A DNA stretch of 64,000 nucleotides from Blepharisma stoltei (GCA_914767885.1 CAJZBQ010000002.1:372001-436000), one strand, 5' to 3'. Shown: positions 1 to 11,800, counted from the stretch's first letter. A program made the numbers and translations. The notes: generated by a model not told the origin, from the letters alone.

Positions 1-1
1 G

Positions 2-1721
2 GAAAGACGAGAAAGTTCTCTATCTGTAAAATATATTTAGAATTATGAAATGATTTCCCCTCTTGGCAGAGGAGCTTACAGCTTGGTTTACAAAGTAAAA
101 GATCGTCGAACAAACGAACACTTTGCTTTAAAAATCATCGATAAAATGAAATTGAATCAGCAAAGGCTTTATAAGAGGCTACGAAATGAAGTTTCTCTGC
201 AGTCTCAGCTTAATCATCCTTGTATAGTTAGGCTCTATGATTATTTTGAAGACCAAGAAAACGTTTATTTGCTGCTTGAATTATGCTCAGGAGGAGAACT
301 ATTCACCTATTTAAAAACAGAGGGGAAATTAAGCGAATTAGAGACCCGCACTCTGATTTCTCAGCTCGTTGATGGGATTTCTTTTATGCACTCTCAAAAT
401 ATTCTACATAGAGACCTAAAGCTTGGAAATCTCCTTCTTTCTGAAAATAAAACACAATTAAAAATAGGAGATTTCGGATTAGCTGTAAAATTAACAGATT
501 TCGAAGAGGAGAGGAGCACATTGTGTGGGACCCCTAATTACATATCGCCTGAAGTCGTTTCTCGAAAACCTTATGGATTGTCATCTGATTTGTGGTCTTT
601 AGGATGTATTGTATATGCATGTCTTGTAGGATATCCACCATTTGAAAGTCCTAGTGTTCAAGAAACAATGGTGAAGCTGAAAGATATGCAGTATGCCTTG
701 CCTGAGTTTTTGTCAACTGAAGCAAAAGAACTAATTAATTCACTGCTAGCTTGGGATCCTAAAGACCGAATAAATATTCAACAAGTAAAAAACCATCCAT
801 TTATTAAAGGCAATATTAAAAAAAGCATTTCAGATTATGTAGGAAGAGGAATAAGCCCTATTCCTTATATCGAATCTGACTGTAGTTATTATGACTATAT
901 AGAAAACCTTAAATCTCCTCAGCCCCCACGATCTCAATCAAGATTAGAAATATCAAGAAGGACAACTCGTGTATCACAAGGAAATTGCTGCACCCCGACA
1001 TTAAGCAACTCAAGACGAACCCATTCTATAGGAAACAAAGAAAATTTGCCTCCAAGCCAAGAAATCAAAGAAAATGCAGAGGCAAAAATCACTCCGCTGA
1101 GCACAAAAAATCTCCCTCCAATTAAGCATAAATTAAAAAACGGGGAATTAGAAATCGGAGAAGATGGGTGGGTAAGGGTTTTTATTGGCAAAAGAAAACT
1201 AGAGATTTCTGGAGACGGGCTAACAATTTTGTATAATGGCCATATGCTTCGTTTAAAAAACATGAGACGGACCCCCGCAAAGTTATATAGTGCCTTGCTA
1301 TAATTTTGGAAGGCCTCTGGCATGCGAAGCCACTATATCTCTCAGCTTTCACATGTGGAAGCATTTCTGGCATCCCCAAAATTATAGCAAGGCGCTATAT
1401 CAGTTAGCTGTAAATTTTATTGAAATTGTAAAAACAAAAACACCAAAAATTAAAATTCAAGAAAAAAATGCAGTATGCATGCTGATGAGGAATACTCCTT
1501 TTCCTAACTATGAAGTTGACTTTGACAATGGAGTTAGGGTCACTTTTCAGGTCGGATCAGAAAACTTTACAGTTTATCAATTAGACGGAAAAGAAATTTT
1601 GGTAAATCCCTATGAGGATTTAAATCACTTGAACAAAGACCTCAGTTCAATTATTGAAATTAGCATGGAAGGGCTAAAAAACTGTCTGGCTAAAGAAAGA
1701 GAACTCTCTTCATCATTTTAA
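2..1721 (+). CDS. PLK4: Polo-like kinase 4 (PLK4/SAK), 5' partial, interrupted by one IES
   Basis: Ser/Thr kinase of the PLK4 type, the centriole/basal-body duplication kinase. The window begins inside the gene. A 15-nt intron (26-40, GTAAAATATATTTAG) joins the first codons to NYEMISPLGRGAYSLVY, the glycine loop. Visible next: FALKII (ATP lysine), LHRDLKLGN (catalytic loop), GDFGLAV, and GTPNYISPEV (activation segment). After about 100 low-complexity residues comes a cryptic polo-box region; the stretch FIEIVKTKTPKIKIQ...AVCMLMRN closely resembles the PLK4 polo box, which separates it from other PLKs. A 112-bp IES (1286-1397) splits the polo-box region; removing it gives AKLY-QLAVNF in frame. 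Stop TAA at 1719-1721. The family call is strong; the start lies outside the window. Confidence 0.88.
1286..1397. other. Short IES (112 bp) in PLK4
   Basis: TA-bounded insert with near-perfect terminal inverted repeats of about 24 bp: TATAGTGCCTTGCTATAATT at the left and its complement, with one mismatch, ending at 1399. Removing 1286-1397 and keeping one TA joins codons tta-tat-cag in the PLK4 frame and removes the only stop in the coding region. Confidence 0.88.
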
Positions 1722-1848
1722 TCAAAATTAATTTAATTTGAATTTTTTTAAATTCTGATGTCAATAAATGTCTATTGAAAAATGGTGTACACCAGAATTA
1801 ATATGCATTAATCAAGATTGGAAATTCAATGATTGATTAAATTAAGGT

Positions 1849-2745
1849 TTATAGCACAGAAAATAAGTCTTTCCCCAAAAGTTGCTCAGCAAAGGTATGA
1901 TCTTTATCTTTCCTTGCTCTTTCTAAGGGGCTGGCTAGAGGCGTATTTTCTGCAGACTTTTTATTATTAATGCCTGTGTCAGGGCGCTTATGGTAAGGAT
2001 GGATAACCGGAGCTGCAATTTCTCCAGTCACAGATAGCCAATCAATTCTATATCTTTCCCACCTATGGAAGCTTTCAAGCGTCTTTCTGGCAGCGGAATG
2101 GCTAGCAAAGTCAATAATTGCGAATTTAACCTTGGAATGGTCCGTTTTTATTTTAATACTAAGTATCCGTCTAGGGTTTTTAAACAATTTTTTTACTGTT
2201 GCTTCGTTATCATGGCTGTTTAAAGGTGAAAGTCTCAATGATTGATTCAAACAGTTCCCACTCGGAATTATTTGCCGATTGAGATTTTCATACAAATTCT
2301 TGAATTTTGCTTGGTCTGTGAACACATGGGAGTATTTCATTAGTAATTCGCACGCTTCTTTAGTTCTTTTTTCTTGGTGTAGGATGCTTGCTAGGTCTTT
2401 GATTGCACTTTCTGTTCTATGGCCCGTATCAATTGCTTTCTGATAGAGCTCTTTAGCTTTATTGAGGTCTTTGTCAACATACTCAACTCTTTTAGCGAGT
2501 GCATATGGAGAATCCCCTTTCGGAATGGGTAAAGTGTCGCCATCAGAGTCCGATTTAGTAGCTGGTGACTGAAGAGGACTGATCTTAGTGATCAATGAGT
2601 CTTGCTTTCTATAGCTGGGCATTGTAGCTATATCTCTAAATTTGATCCCATGGAGCTCAATATAATAGTCGGGTTCCCAGACGACGTCTTTTTGAACTGC
2701 CTTAGGTTTAAATAAGGAATCAATTTCTTGGTCTGTCAGATTCAT
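1849..2745 (-). CDS. TPR/SEL1-like repeat protein, hypothetical
   Basis: Uninterrupted 298-residue reading frame from ATG at 2745. Residues about 80-150 hold helical-repeat sequence (KAKELYQKAIDTGHRTESAIKDL, then a second similar block), which reads as two TPR/SEL1-type repeats. Residues 180-235 (ILSIKIKTDHSKVKFAIIDF followed by a basic stretch) alternate hydrophobic and charged residues and could be a degenerate RRM-like fold; that part is inference. The N-terminus is acidic and the C-terminus basic. It is convergent with PLK4 with about 125 bp between the stop codons. No orthologue recognised. Confidence 0.6.
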   Translation of the reverse strand: MNLTDQEIDSLFKPKAVQKDVVWEPDYYIELHGIKFRDIATMPSYRKQDSLITKISPLQSPATKSDSDGDTLPIPKGDSPYALAKRVEYVDKDLNKAKELYQKAIDTGHRTESAIKDLASILHQEKRTKEACELLMKYSHVFTDQAKFKNLYENLNRQIIPSGNCLNQSLRLSPLNSHDNEATVKKLFKNPRRILSIKIKTDHSKVKFAIIDFASHSAARKTLESFHRWERYRIDWLSVTGEIAAPVIHPYHKRPDTGINNKKSAENTPLASPLERARKDKDHTFAEQLLGKDLFSVL

Positions 2746-3802
2746 TGTTTTATATTTTATATTAAAATGGTTGAAAATTAATATGAATTAACATCTGACA
2801 TAATCTGATTTATTTATATATATATCTAATTAATTAAATTAATGAATGGTCTTGTGCTGCGATCAGAAATGAAAATTGTTTGGCAGGTAAATTGCTTATC
2901 CGAATAGATGCTTATAAATATTTTAAGTGAGGCTTGTAGGTTTTCGTTGAATGAATTCTTATTTATTCCTTAAAATGGTTATTCTGTTAAGCAAGTTTGT
3001 AAGTAATTAGTGAAGTTTAAGATTTTGGAGTTAATTACTTAGCAAAGGGGAGCAAGTGCAACGGGCACCGTGAAACTTTCTGGCCATGTAGAGGCGAAAA
3101 CTTGTTTATTCTGATCACACAATTAAATAATTTTCCGAAAATATTATTTAGTCGATGATTTTGCTGCTCTTAAAAATGTGGGTAAATGTAATCTATTCCA
3201 TTCAAAAAATAATCGATAATTTTTCTAATTCATACTTATCAAACCAAAAAAGTGATGAACTTCATTTAATGAAGTATCTTTAGCTCATGCTGGTCTATAG
3301 GTGCATTTGGAAAATCTTTAATTGATTTAACCCAGCTAATAACAGATTGATTAATTAAAAGCCCTTAAGGGCTGCAACGATGCATGCAGCATCATTATAA
3401 GTAATGGAATGGATTTAACCCAGCTGCTTGGCAATCTGATTTGATGAAACCTATTAAAGATACCTCTGCATGTTCTATAGCCCATGGCTAGTAGAAATCC
3501 TGCCTGAGCAATATCATTGAGTTATTATTTATAATCTATCTCTCTCTATCTCATTTGAACAAATTATATTTAAATAAAATAATATGCATCGGCTTTCTTT
3601 ATAGCTCCTAAATTTGTGCAAGCATCTGATATTATCTGGTATTCTTGTGAATAGACGCTATCTCTCAATTTATAAAAATAAACATCATTAATATAAGTAT
3701 TAATCGAAATAACTTCCAATTCTAATTGCGATTAGCTATTTTTTAATATCCATAAATGTATATTCAAAAAAATAAAGCCAAAGAAAGAGCCTATTTAATA
3801 AT
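2746..3802. other. Intergenic, 1.06 kb, no gene recognised
   Basis: AT-rich spacer between divergent genes. It holds a short hairpin (AAGCCCTTAAGGGCT near 3360), a second small palindrome (GATGCATGCAGCATC near 3380) and two copies of GATTTAACCCAGCT (near 3324 and 3413). No open frame or tRNA was found. Confidence 0.4.
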
Positions 3803-4591
3803 ATGGAAAACGTATTCAATAGCCTAAATCTCCTTGGTGAAATATTCTCATACCTAGACTTAAAAGATATTGCCCACTTCCGAGCAACAGCTAAAAAGTG
3901 GCGAAAACTCGCTGAAAGAGCACAGCTTTGGAAGCCTATTTTGCATCGTTCATTCCCTCAGGTAAGGATTCTTGAAGATCTTCAGTGGAAAGCTGTAGAA
4001 GAAGTCTTTACTTCACTAAAAGATGTAAGGAATGCTTCTTTTGAACCAAAAAATTCTTATACAGTCGGAGTGCTTGGCTGTTTAGGAGAACTGATTCATC
4101 ATAACGATTCAAGACTAAATGGTCTTGAAAAAGCTGGACTTCTTGGTGCATTTTCATGTTATATGGTAGGCCAGATTATGATATCCATTTGCATGCTTAG
4201 TATTCCTTCAGTCAGTAAAATAGAATTCCTTCTTGGAGCTGTTCATTGTTGGCTTATTCAAGTTGATGGCAAAAAACAGCACTGGGAGAATGACTTAAAT
4301 CAATATTTAGAAGGCTTAAACCAATACGGGATTAGACATGGAGTAGTTTTAGTTAATTCTGTAGAAATCAATGAATCGGAAATATTACAAAGGTGTGGTC
4401 AGCAAGGATATAAAGTAATAACTTTGAGAACACTTAACGAAGATGCTGTAGATATGATTACACGTGAAGTGCTCTCTGTATCGAGAGAGCATGGCGAAAC
4501 CGCTAGAATGAAATTTGAGAAGTCTCTCGAAGAAAAGCAGTTCCCTGATCAAGCAAACTCAAATAAAAAGAAAAAATGCTTAATTTACTAA
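3803..4591 (+). CDS. F-box protein fused to a degenerate Ras-like domain with CaaX-like tail
   Basis: 262 residues, no introns or IES. Residues 5-50 (LNLLGEIFSYLDLKDIAHFR...W) match the F-box, the SKP1-binding adaptor of SCF ubiquitin ligases. From residue 85 the sequence runs YTVGVLGCLGE, HCWLIQVDG, GVVLVNS, YKVITLRTL, in the order of the P-loop, switch/G3, G4 and G5 strands of Ras-like GTPases, but without the Lys-Ser/Thr of the P-loop or the NKxD motif. The protein ends in a polybasic run and CLIY, like a prenylation CaaX box. F-box: confident. G-domain origin: inference from strand order and tail. If right, the protein would be a membrane-tethered SCF adaptor. Confidence 0.65.
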   Translation: MENVFNSLNLLGEIFSYLDLKDIAHFRATAKKWRKLAERAQLWKPILHRSFPQVRILEDLQWKAVEEVFTSLKDVRNASFEPKNSYTVGVLGCLGELIHHNDSRLNGLEKAGLLGAFSCYMVGQIMISICMLSIPSVSKIEFLLGAVHCWLIQVDGKKQHWENDLNQYLEGLNQYGIRHGVVLVNSVEINESEILQRCGQQGYKVITLRTLNEDAVDMITREVLSVSREHGETARMKFEKSLEEKQFPDQANSNKKKKCLIY

Positions 4592-4663
4592 TCCACGATT
4601 AAAATAATTTTGAGAATATTTATATTTTATTAGTTTGTTTTAGTTGTGCATAATTTGCATTTA

Positions 4664-5098
4664 TAAATAAAATGGCATTCGGTTCGAGAGAAATTAGCTT
4701 TGCTAATTTTATCTCCCTCATGGAATTTTATTTACGGAGTTAGGTTTTCTCTCGAGAACTTCTGCACAGCAACAACAGTTTTAATTTTGGAGATAGCCAG
4801 AAGAACTGCTCCTCAGTGCATCAAGAGGCTAAGGGTTTTACCTCTCAGCACATCTTCACGGGGAGATAACTCTTAGGCGGAACACACGCAGGAGCTGAGT
4901 CAGGGCAGAGCGACAGCAACGAGCCGGGTGAGGCGTATGGCGACTAGAGGCGAAGCTTTGATAAAAGGCTGGGTCGGAGGGCTTACCACCGCGATTCCAA
5001 GATGGCTCAGTGACATCACTAGTTTGCTAGAGCCCTATTTTATTAGAGTGCGGCACAAACACCTTAAACACCTGTTAATTAAGTAAGTAAAAGTAAAA
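4664..5098 (+). mobile_element. Retroposon (SINE-like), family C
   Basis: About 435 bp, GC-richer than its surroundings, starting ATAAATAAAATGGC and ending in a TAAGTAAG-type tail. It is flanked by a 16-bp direct repeat, GCATAATTTG(C/T)ATTTA, at 4648-4663 and 5099-5114, one mismatch apart. The long TSD and simple-repeat tail are what LINE-type reverse transcription leaves. No coding frame. It lies between genes. Confidence 0.65.
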
Positions 5099-5114
5099 GC
5101 ATAATTTGTATTTA

Positions 5115-5456
5115 ATTTAGGAAGACTTCTAAATGGAGATTTTTATAGCTAGAGCGCTTAATTAATCTACAAATAATTATTTGATGAGTTATTTCTGAGA
5201 TCTCATAAAAAGTAAATACTTTTTCGCAATAAATAGAAGCATTTATAAGCTACTACCCTATTTAGTATATGAAAATCGAATTATGGCTACCAGTAGGAGT
5301 GTTTCTATTAGTCGTTAAAATTGTAAAAAAGTATATATATAAAGCGAATCATATAAAATTTTGACCTATGCATCAATTATCACTTATTTTAAATATAGGA
5401 AGGCAATATTAATACCTTAAATGCACATTCACTGATTACAAACATTATTATATAAT
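5115..5456. other. Intergenic, nothing recognised
   Basis: AT-rich spacer of about 340 bp between the retroposon and the 3' end of the NADAR gene. No open frame or structured element was found. Confidence 0.3.
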
Positions 5457-6866
5457 TTAAAATATATTTCCATCTCGAATCTTCATTAAGGTCTCACCTA
5501 ATCGATTTTTTCCTAATCCATTGAAGCCAATTCCCCAATATTTTTCATTTGAATCGCAGAACATAAGTTCTCGCCCAGAAGTTGACATCAGTAGCTGGTA
5601 TAATCTTGGATGCTGCTTAAATTTCTCTTCACATACTTTTTCTATTATTTCGTCCTTACTTCTTATATCCAAGCTAAATATTAATTTTTTATTTTAAATA
5701 AAGCAGGAATTATAGCAATAAATTAATTTAAATAAGAAATTAATTAAATTATTTTTTAGTGATTTGTAAGATCGGAAGTTAGCATCTTCCCATTTGCTTG
5801 AGTTTTTCTGTGCATTTATATACTCTTTGGTGCTTTCCCACCTTCTATCATTAATCATCACAGGAATTGGTGCAGATAATGAAAATTCATAAAAATCGCT
5901 TAAATCATCTTTAAATATTATCGCTTCTGTTTCTGTATGGCTCAGCGTAGTCGTAAAAGTTTTATTTTGGCACTTATAGCAGATCTTCCAAAGATCATAC
6001 TCTTTTTTTGAATGAATATCTGGACAATTTACTGCATACCCGCAATCAGAGCAAATTTTTATTTTCCTCGGAGTTATGTTTTCATTTTCTTCATCTATTC
6101 TCGAAAAACCTACCAAATTCAACGCCACTGATCCTGTATTTTTAAAAGGATCAATATCAGTCACCGACGGAGCCTTAAGCAATATTTTTGTATTTTTAAA
6201 TAACGAATCATGCTCTTCATGCTCACTTGAACACTTCACACACAAATCAACTCCGCACCTATTACAATATGTAACTGCGAAAAAATTTGCATGCTTAAAA
6301 CAATGTGCATGCTTTGCGACTTTTTTAATTCTTTCTCCATATACCCCTGACTTTAGTTCATTTTCTGTGTTTTTGATATCTTTGTGGATAAGTAGCTCTG
6401 AGTTAAAGTCAGCAGTATCCACACGAATGAGTTTTCTATTTCTCAATGGAGTTACGTCTTTGAGAATCAGGTCTTTTCTGCTGGATTCTCTGATTTTAGA
6501 AGGAGTGATAAAGGCAAGCTGTCGCCTTATGGTTACAGGAGTTTTGGAGCGCGATGTTAGACTTGGAGGATTAGAGAGAGTAGGAAGGTTAGGAGTTTGG
6601 ATCAGATTTTGAGAATATTGGCCGAAACTTATTTCTGGGTCATTGTTGATGTCTGTTTCTTGAGTTTTTGAAATACTTAACTGTCTTTTGGTATAACGCA
6701 CAGGTGACGAACTTTTAAGTTTGGGCAATGAACTCTCTTTTTTCTCTTTCATTTGTAAAGCTTCTGTATAGGGCATACATGGAACAAAATTCAAGCATTT
6801 ATGCTTGTTTCCTTTTATATGGAGCTGCTTGCATTGAGAGCATCTTATGAATACATCTTCTGGCAT
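5457..6866 (-). CDS. B-box zinc finger - NADAR domain fusion protein
   Basis: N-terminal part from ATG at 6866: an early Cys cluster (CSQCKQLHIKGNKHKC), a disordered basic region, a B-box-type zinc finger (HCFKH...CNRCGVDLCVKCSSEHEEH), then a zinc-ribbon-like CSDCGYAVNC...CYKCQ. The C-terminal half has both ends of a NADAR (YbiA-like) domain: YEFSLSAPIPVMINDRRW...EYINAQ, then EKVCEEKFKQHPRLYQLL and KYWGIGFNGLGKNRLGETLM. NADAR domains act on ADP-ribose derivatives or related N-glycosides. The two NADAR halves are separated by about 80 AT-rich bases (5673-5755) with stops in frame; a short IES or an intron must join them, but I could not fix the junction. Domain calls are confident; the exact model is not. 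Confidence 0.68.
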
Positions 6867-6989
6867 TTTTTACCTAACAGTAAATCTTTAATTTATTTAA
6901 TATTTGATATTACATTATCTTAATTAAATCTCCTATTCATTTTTCCCCCTTTTTTGTGAAATTATATTTATTTAATTTTTTGGTTATTT

Positions 6990-8810
6990 TTAATTCCAAT
7001 CAGAAGAGTAAGGAGAAAATTCAGTGATCAAATTTTGGCTTTTCATTGTTTTCATAGTTATATAAGTTGTGAAATCTTCCTGTTCTTCATTACATACAAA
7101 TGAGAAATTTGGTAAAATAGACCCAAAAAAATTCTTAAATGAAAAAGTAGACGAATTTTGATCTTCCTCATGGAATTTGACTGGAGAAAGGCTCTTATTT
7201 CTTGGCTTTGAGTTATATATAATGCAAGCTGATTCTATGACGTCACGAGAATTTTCGATTTTAAAATCGCAAGTAAGAGCTTTTAACAATTCTACATCAG
7301 AGACCTTTAAAACTAAATAAAAATTACGATTTTCACTTTCAACATCAAGCATGACTGCACATATATAATTAACAAGCTCAAGATCAGGCATATCAATATT
7401 ATGGATTCCAAAAATAGCATCCCATATCATTACTGTATCAAAAATGGAAAATTCTCTGCTAAATAGGCATCTAAGCCATCTTACTAGAATTATTTGTGGC
7501 TCAAATTCGTGATTCAATATATGGGAATGCAATTTCGGTTCTATTTTCTGTAGAATTCTGTGAAATATATAGTGACTTTTTCTTATCAGTTCTGGGACAT
7601 CTTCAAATTTAGATTTATCTAGCCTGGGAATATCATTTAATGAGTTTTCTAAAATGGGCTCTTCAACAGTCTTATAAAGCTGGCCAACCCCTAGGCTCAT
7701 AATTTTATCAAAAATTCAATAGGTGTCTGCTTCAAGATGTTCCCAGCTGCTCAGCCCATCAATAGTTTCTTCTTCTTCCAGCCCAACCATCAAAATAACA
7801 GCAATAATTTCATTATAGCCTTGCTGGTAGCCAATTTCATGTAGCGAGCTTCACACAAATAATATATCTTCTAATATTCTTTTAACATGATCCCTCCTGA
7901 AAATTTCATTTTCAGGCATTGTTCTGTCGACATCCAGCTTTATTTTGTTTCTTATATCACTATTCTTGAAATGGCACATTCATGGATTCTACTTACTCCT
8001 CCCTCAGTGAGCGAATTTAATCATTGCAAAATCCCTATTTTTTGGTCAAAAACCTAACTTATGAGTAAGCATACAAAGAATTTATTAAGTTGAATATATA
8101 AGTGATAATTATTTAAATTAATTTTTTAACAAATTACATATTATAAAAGGAATTTGACAAATCAAATTTATTTTATAAAATTTATAGATTAAGCTTAAAA
8201 AAAATAACCCCTCCATGAGCGAACAAAATTTTTTGTTCGCTTACAATAAGGAGAGCTAGCCTTTACTTTATGATAAGTCGACAAAGGATTATGCAAATTT
8301 AAATCTTCGCCGCTCTGCAGAACTGAAGGACTCAGCTCTGTTTTTAATTTGTAATATTCTTCTCTCATTTTTCATGATTGTGTAACTCATTCATCAATAG
8401 TTCCAGACAGTAATCCAAGTAAGACTCTTCAGGTTACTATTCTGTTCCTCAAATTTCCAGAAATAGCGATCTTTTTTAATTCCTCTAACTTTCCTCCCTG
8501 AGTGAACAAAATTTTGTTGCTCATGGTAGTTAAATTTTTTTTTATTGAAATAAAAAAACTACCAATTTGCAAAAATGGAAAGGTAAATTAATTTAGATAT
8601 GCTTTTAGAATGCAAACTATTTAAATTTCAATAAAATTAGTTAGAGATTTTATTATGCTAATTATCAAAATTTTTTTATTAAAATTTATATTTTAAAAAA
8701 TTGTTTTATACTCACAGATGTAGATTTGCAAAAATAGAAAATTTTTACAATGGTATACTAGTTCACAGAGAGAAGAGGAGTAAAGAAATCTGTGCATACC
8801 AGCAATCCAT
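6990..8810 (-). CDS. TBC-domain Rab GTPase-activating protein (TBC1D5-like), split by two MITE-IESs
   Basis: GTPase activator for Rab proteins in membrane traffic. ATG at 8810 begins MDCWYAQISLEELKK. The TBC domain reads R-I-V-TWRVLLGLL, then NPLSTYHK, then KLDVDRTMPEN (IxxDxxR motif with the arginine finger), then IGYQQGYNEI (YxQ motif with the glutamine finger), then the helical C-half (IILVRWLRCLFSREF). TGA encodes Trp at several sites (WRVLL, TIDEW, YWIFDK). Removing IES 8486-8780 joins QIS-L-EEL in frame. Removing IES 7994-8256 rebuilds a 15-nt intron, GTAAAGGCTAAGTAG, after which YHK joins NPWMCHF. The ATG lies about 50 bp from the divergent CH-domain gene. Catalytic residues look intact. 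Confidence 0.82.
7994..8256 (-). mobile_element. MITE-IES (263 bp) inside a 15-nt intron of the TBC gene
   Basis: TA-bounded, ends related to TACTCC..CTCnGTGAGCGAA, with the internal inverted pair GCGAACAAAATTTTTTGTTCGC near 8218-8240. The somatic sequence after TA-to-TA removal contains a canonical 15-nt intron assembled from both flanks. Confidence 0.8.
8486..8780 (-). mobile_element. MITE-IES (295 bp) in the TBC gene
   Basis: Diverged copy of the CCGTGAGTGAACAAAA-type MITE, left end TAACTTTCCTCCCTGAGTGA, right end near AGAGGAGTA. Removal leaves one TA and joins codons for QISLEEL. Confidence 0.8.
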
Positions 8811-8859
8811 TTTTAAATTTTCAATTAATTTCACTTACTTATTGTATCAATTTATTGAA

Positions 8860-11800
8860 ATGGATAAGAAAGAGGCTAAAGTAAAACTTATATATAGGAA
8901 ATTTTGAGTATCATAGATTGGATAAACTCACAAGATATCCCTGGTTGTGCATTGGTGGATACTTTATATACATTTTATAATGAATACAAAATGTGTACCA
9001 CAGTAGATAGCAGGAAATGTTTCTATTTAATATGAATGGCTATAGATGATTTAAAATCAGGAATTATTGTTGGAGATATTGTGGCTGCTATGACAGGTAG
9101 AAACCATCTAAAAGATGTACAAAGAAGAGTGAGCTCGAAAAATGATGCTTTAAACAATTGAAGTATTATCATTAAAGAGCTTACTCTCTCTATTGGTTAG
9201 CGAGTAAAACTAACAGAAAATAAAAACATTCTGAATATGATATTCTTCAAATATTACTAATTAGGAATTTTTAAATTAAAAACAAATGTTTTATATTTTT
9301 TAATATATAAAAATTTAAAAAAACAAATTAACTACCTTTGTTTAAGTGCAAAAAAATATTGTTCACTAATCAAGATAATAGTTAGCACAATATCTTCAAG
9401 AGTAGGGAATTTAAATGCAGAAGATATTTTCGATGTAAATTTTATTTAGAACCCAGAATCCCTGAAGCATATCATGAAAATTATTATAAACACAAATTGG
9501 CAGGTGCATGCAAAAGCTATTCTAAAATCAGAATCAGAATCACAGCAGGAAAAGATTCTCAATAAACAAGAAGCAGTTGCCACACAGAATCATACTGAAA
9601 CTCATGAGCTAACTGAAAGCTCGCTGCCATCCAAAGCTTCATTCATAAAACAAGTGCAAAAAGAAGCAGAACAAAACGATGGCACAGCTGAGACTTTTGT
9701 CCAAGAAATTTCCTCTGCTGATATATTCAAATCCTTTCAAAAGCACAGTTTGAATGAGACTTCAAATTTGACTGAGTCTCAAAAGTCTTCTATTATCCCA
9801 AAAAATAAGCTAATACAGCTTTCAGATATCCAGAAAGCAAATATTATCAGCTGAATTGAAGAATTAAGGATTGTGAAAAAAGGATTCCTTGACATTAGCA
9901 TTTTACCAGAGATATGTAGGACTGGAGTAATATTATGTGATATAATAAACAGAAATGAAGGGAAGCAAGAAGCGATAAAAGGAATTGAGAGGCATCCAAG
10001 AAATAAAGCACAAGTTACATCAAATATATCGAAGGTGCTTGAATACTTAAGAAGCTTTCCAAGAATGAGTGCAAAGTTTTTATGGTCGAATGAAAGCATC
10101 ATCAATGGAGATGAAATTGCGACTTGGGGAATTTTAGAAGATATTAAAAACTTTTATTGTGCTTCAAGAAAAACCAGCAGAAGCTCCTCTAGGACTTTTT
10201 CAAAACTACTGGAGCCACCAAAACAAGAAGAAACCACCAGCTGCAGCGTATACAACCTTATCCCAGAGCTAAAAGTCGAGTCTATTATGCAAACTTCAAA
10301 TATGAAAAGTTTTCACAAATCAAGATCATACGCTGCTTCAGCAAGATCTAAATCTACCTCCCCTGAAATAGTTTCTAGTCGGTTGTCTTACTCATTCAAG
10401 AATCCTAATATCATACAAATGACCAGGAAAAGTTTTGCTTACTCCCCCCCCCCCTCCGTGAGCGAACAAAACCATTAGAAAAATCGCCATTTTTTGACCA
10501 AAAACCCTCCGTGAGTGAACAAAAATTTTTTTAATAGAAAAAATTTTAATGGAAAAAAAATTTTGATATATAAGTGATAATTAGTATAATGAAATCTAGA
10601 GCTAATTCTGTTTAATTTTAAACAAATTGCGTTTTTAAAACATAAATTTTGCAAATTAAATTAATATTTGCTTCCCAATTTTTGCAAATTAGGATTTTTT
10701 TAAATTTCGAAAAAAATATTTTTTATAAAATTTATATATAAATTGTTTTTAAAAAAAAAAAATTAACCCCCTCCGTGAGCGAACAAAATTTTTTTTGTTC
10801 GCTCACGGAGGGGGGGGGGGGGGAGTTATAATAAAAACTTTCAAGTCTCTGAAGAGGTTATATCAAAGGTAAAAGAGTGACTTATGGCACTAAATCTCGA
10901 TTTTGAAGAAAGTGATAATATTTATATTGATACTATCAGAAATGGTGTAACATTTTGCCAGCTGCTATATGTTGTAGAAGGAGTTAAAATTATAATAAAA
11001 CAGAGCCCAAGCAATACTAGGATGGTAATTGAAAATTTTTACAATGTGCTGAATGTTTTTATCAGCAAAGGAAAAGAAATTCCAAAAGCAATTAGAGAAA
11101 ATCCTCAGATTTTAGCATATGATCCAAATGCTGTATGAACATTATTTGCTGCTGTCATGTCATGCTATCCTACTGCGCGACCACTTGAATATCAAAATAG
11201 TCCATTACAATATGGCGCTATTGCCATCAAAAAACTTGAAGCATCTATTTTAGAATGATTAAGAGAGCTAAAAGTCCTCCCTTACCCATCATGCTCAATA
11301 AGGGACGTCATGCAACTACTGAAAAAAGGTAAAATTTTCTGTGAAATCGCATCTTTAATGACCTCAAAACAATTATCAAATGTTATCGCCAATCCAAAAA
11401 CAAGTCAATCGTCACTAAATCCCCATCCTTAATCGAATTATTCCATTGAAAATTTCCTAAAATTTGAGAAAAACTAATTGATCAAGGATACGGGCCAAGC
11501 ATAAAGCCGCTCCCTACCCAGCCTCAAAACTAATTACCTATCTTAGATAATAATGAATTTTAGATATTACAAAATATTTTAAATGTAAAATTTAAAGCTA
11601 ACATTTTAAAATAATTTTGTTTCCAAAAATATATTAACTCCTAATCTTGATCGAAACGATGGCAATCAGTTTGGTCAAGGATTATGGGGATAAGCAATAT
11701 CCGAAAGGCATTAGATGTCTTTAGGAGGCTTCCTAACATGTCGCAAAGATATACATGAAACGAAAAAGAAATCGCAAGCGGCAATCAAGGAATCATTTTA

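Noticed and set aside
4664-5098. Structured ncRNA (SRP RNA or RNase P RNA)
   Set aside because: GC-rich and hairpin-forming, but no conserved motif of either RNA was found, and the 16-bp flanking duplication points to a retroposon.
8701-8907. 68-codon ORF on the plus strand
   Set aside because: It runs through the end of a MITE and the start region of the divergent genes; the true CH-domain start is the ATG at 8860 with a small intron.
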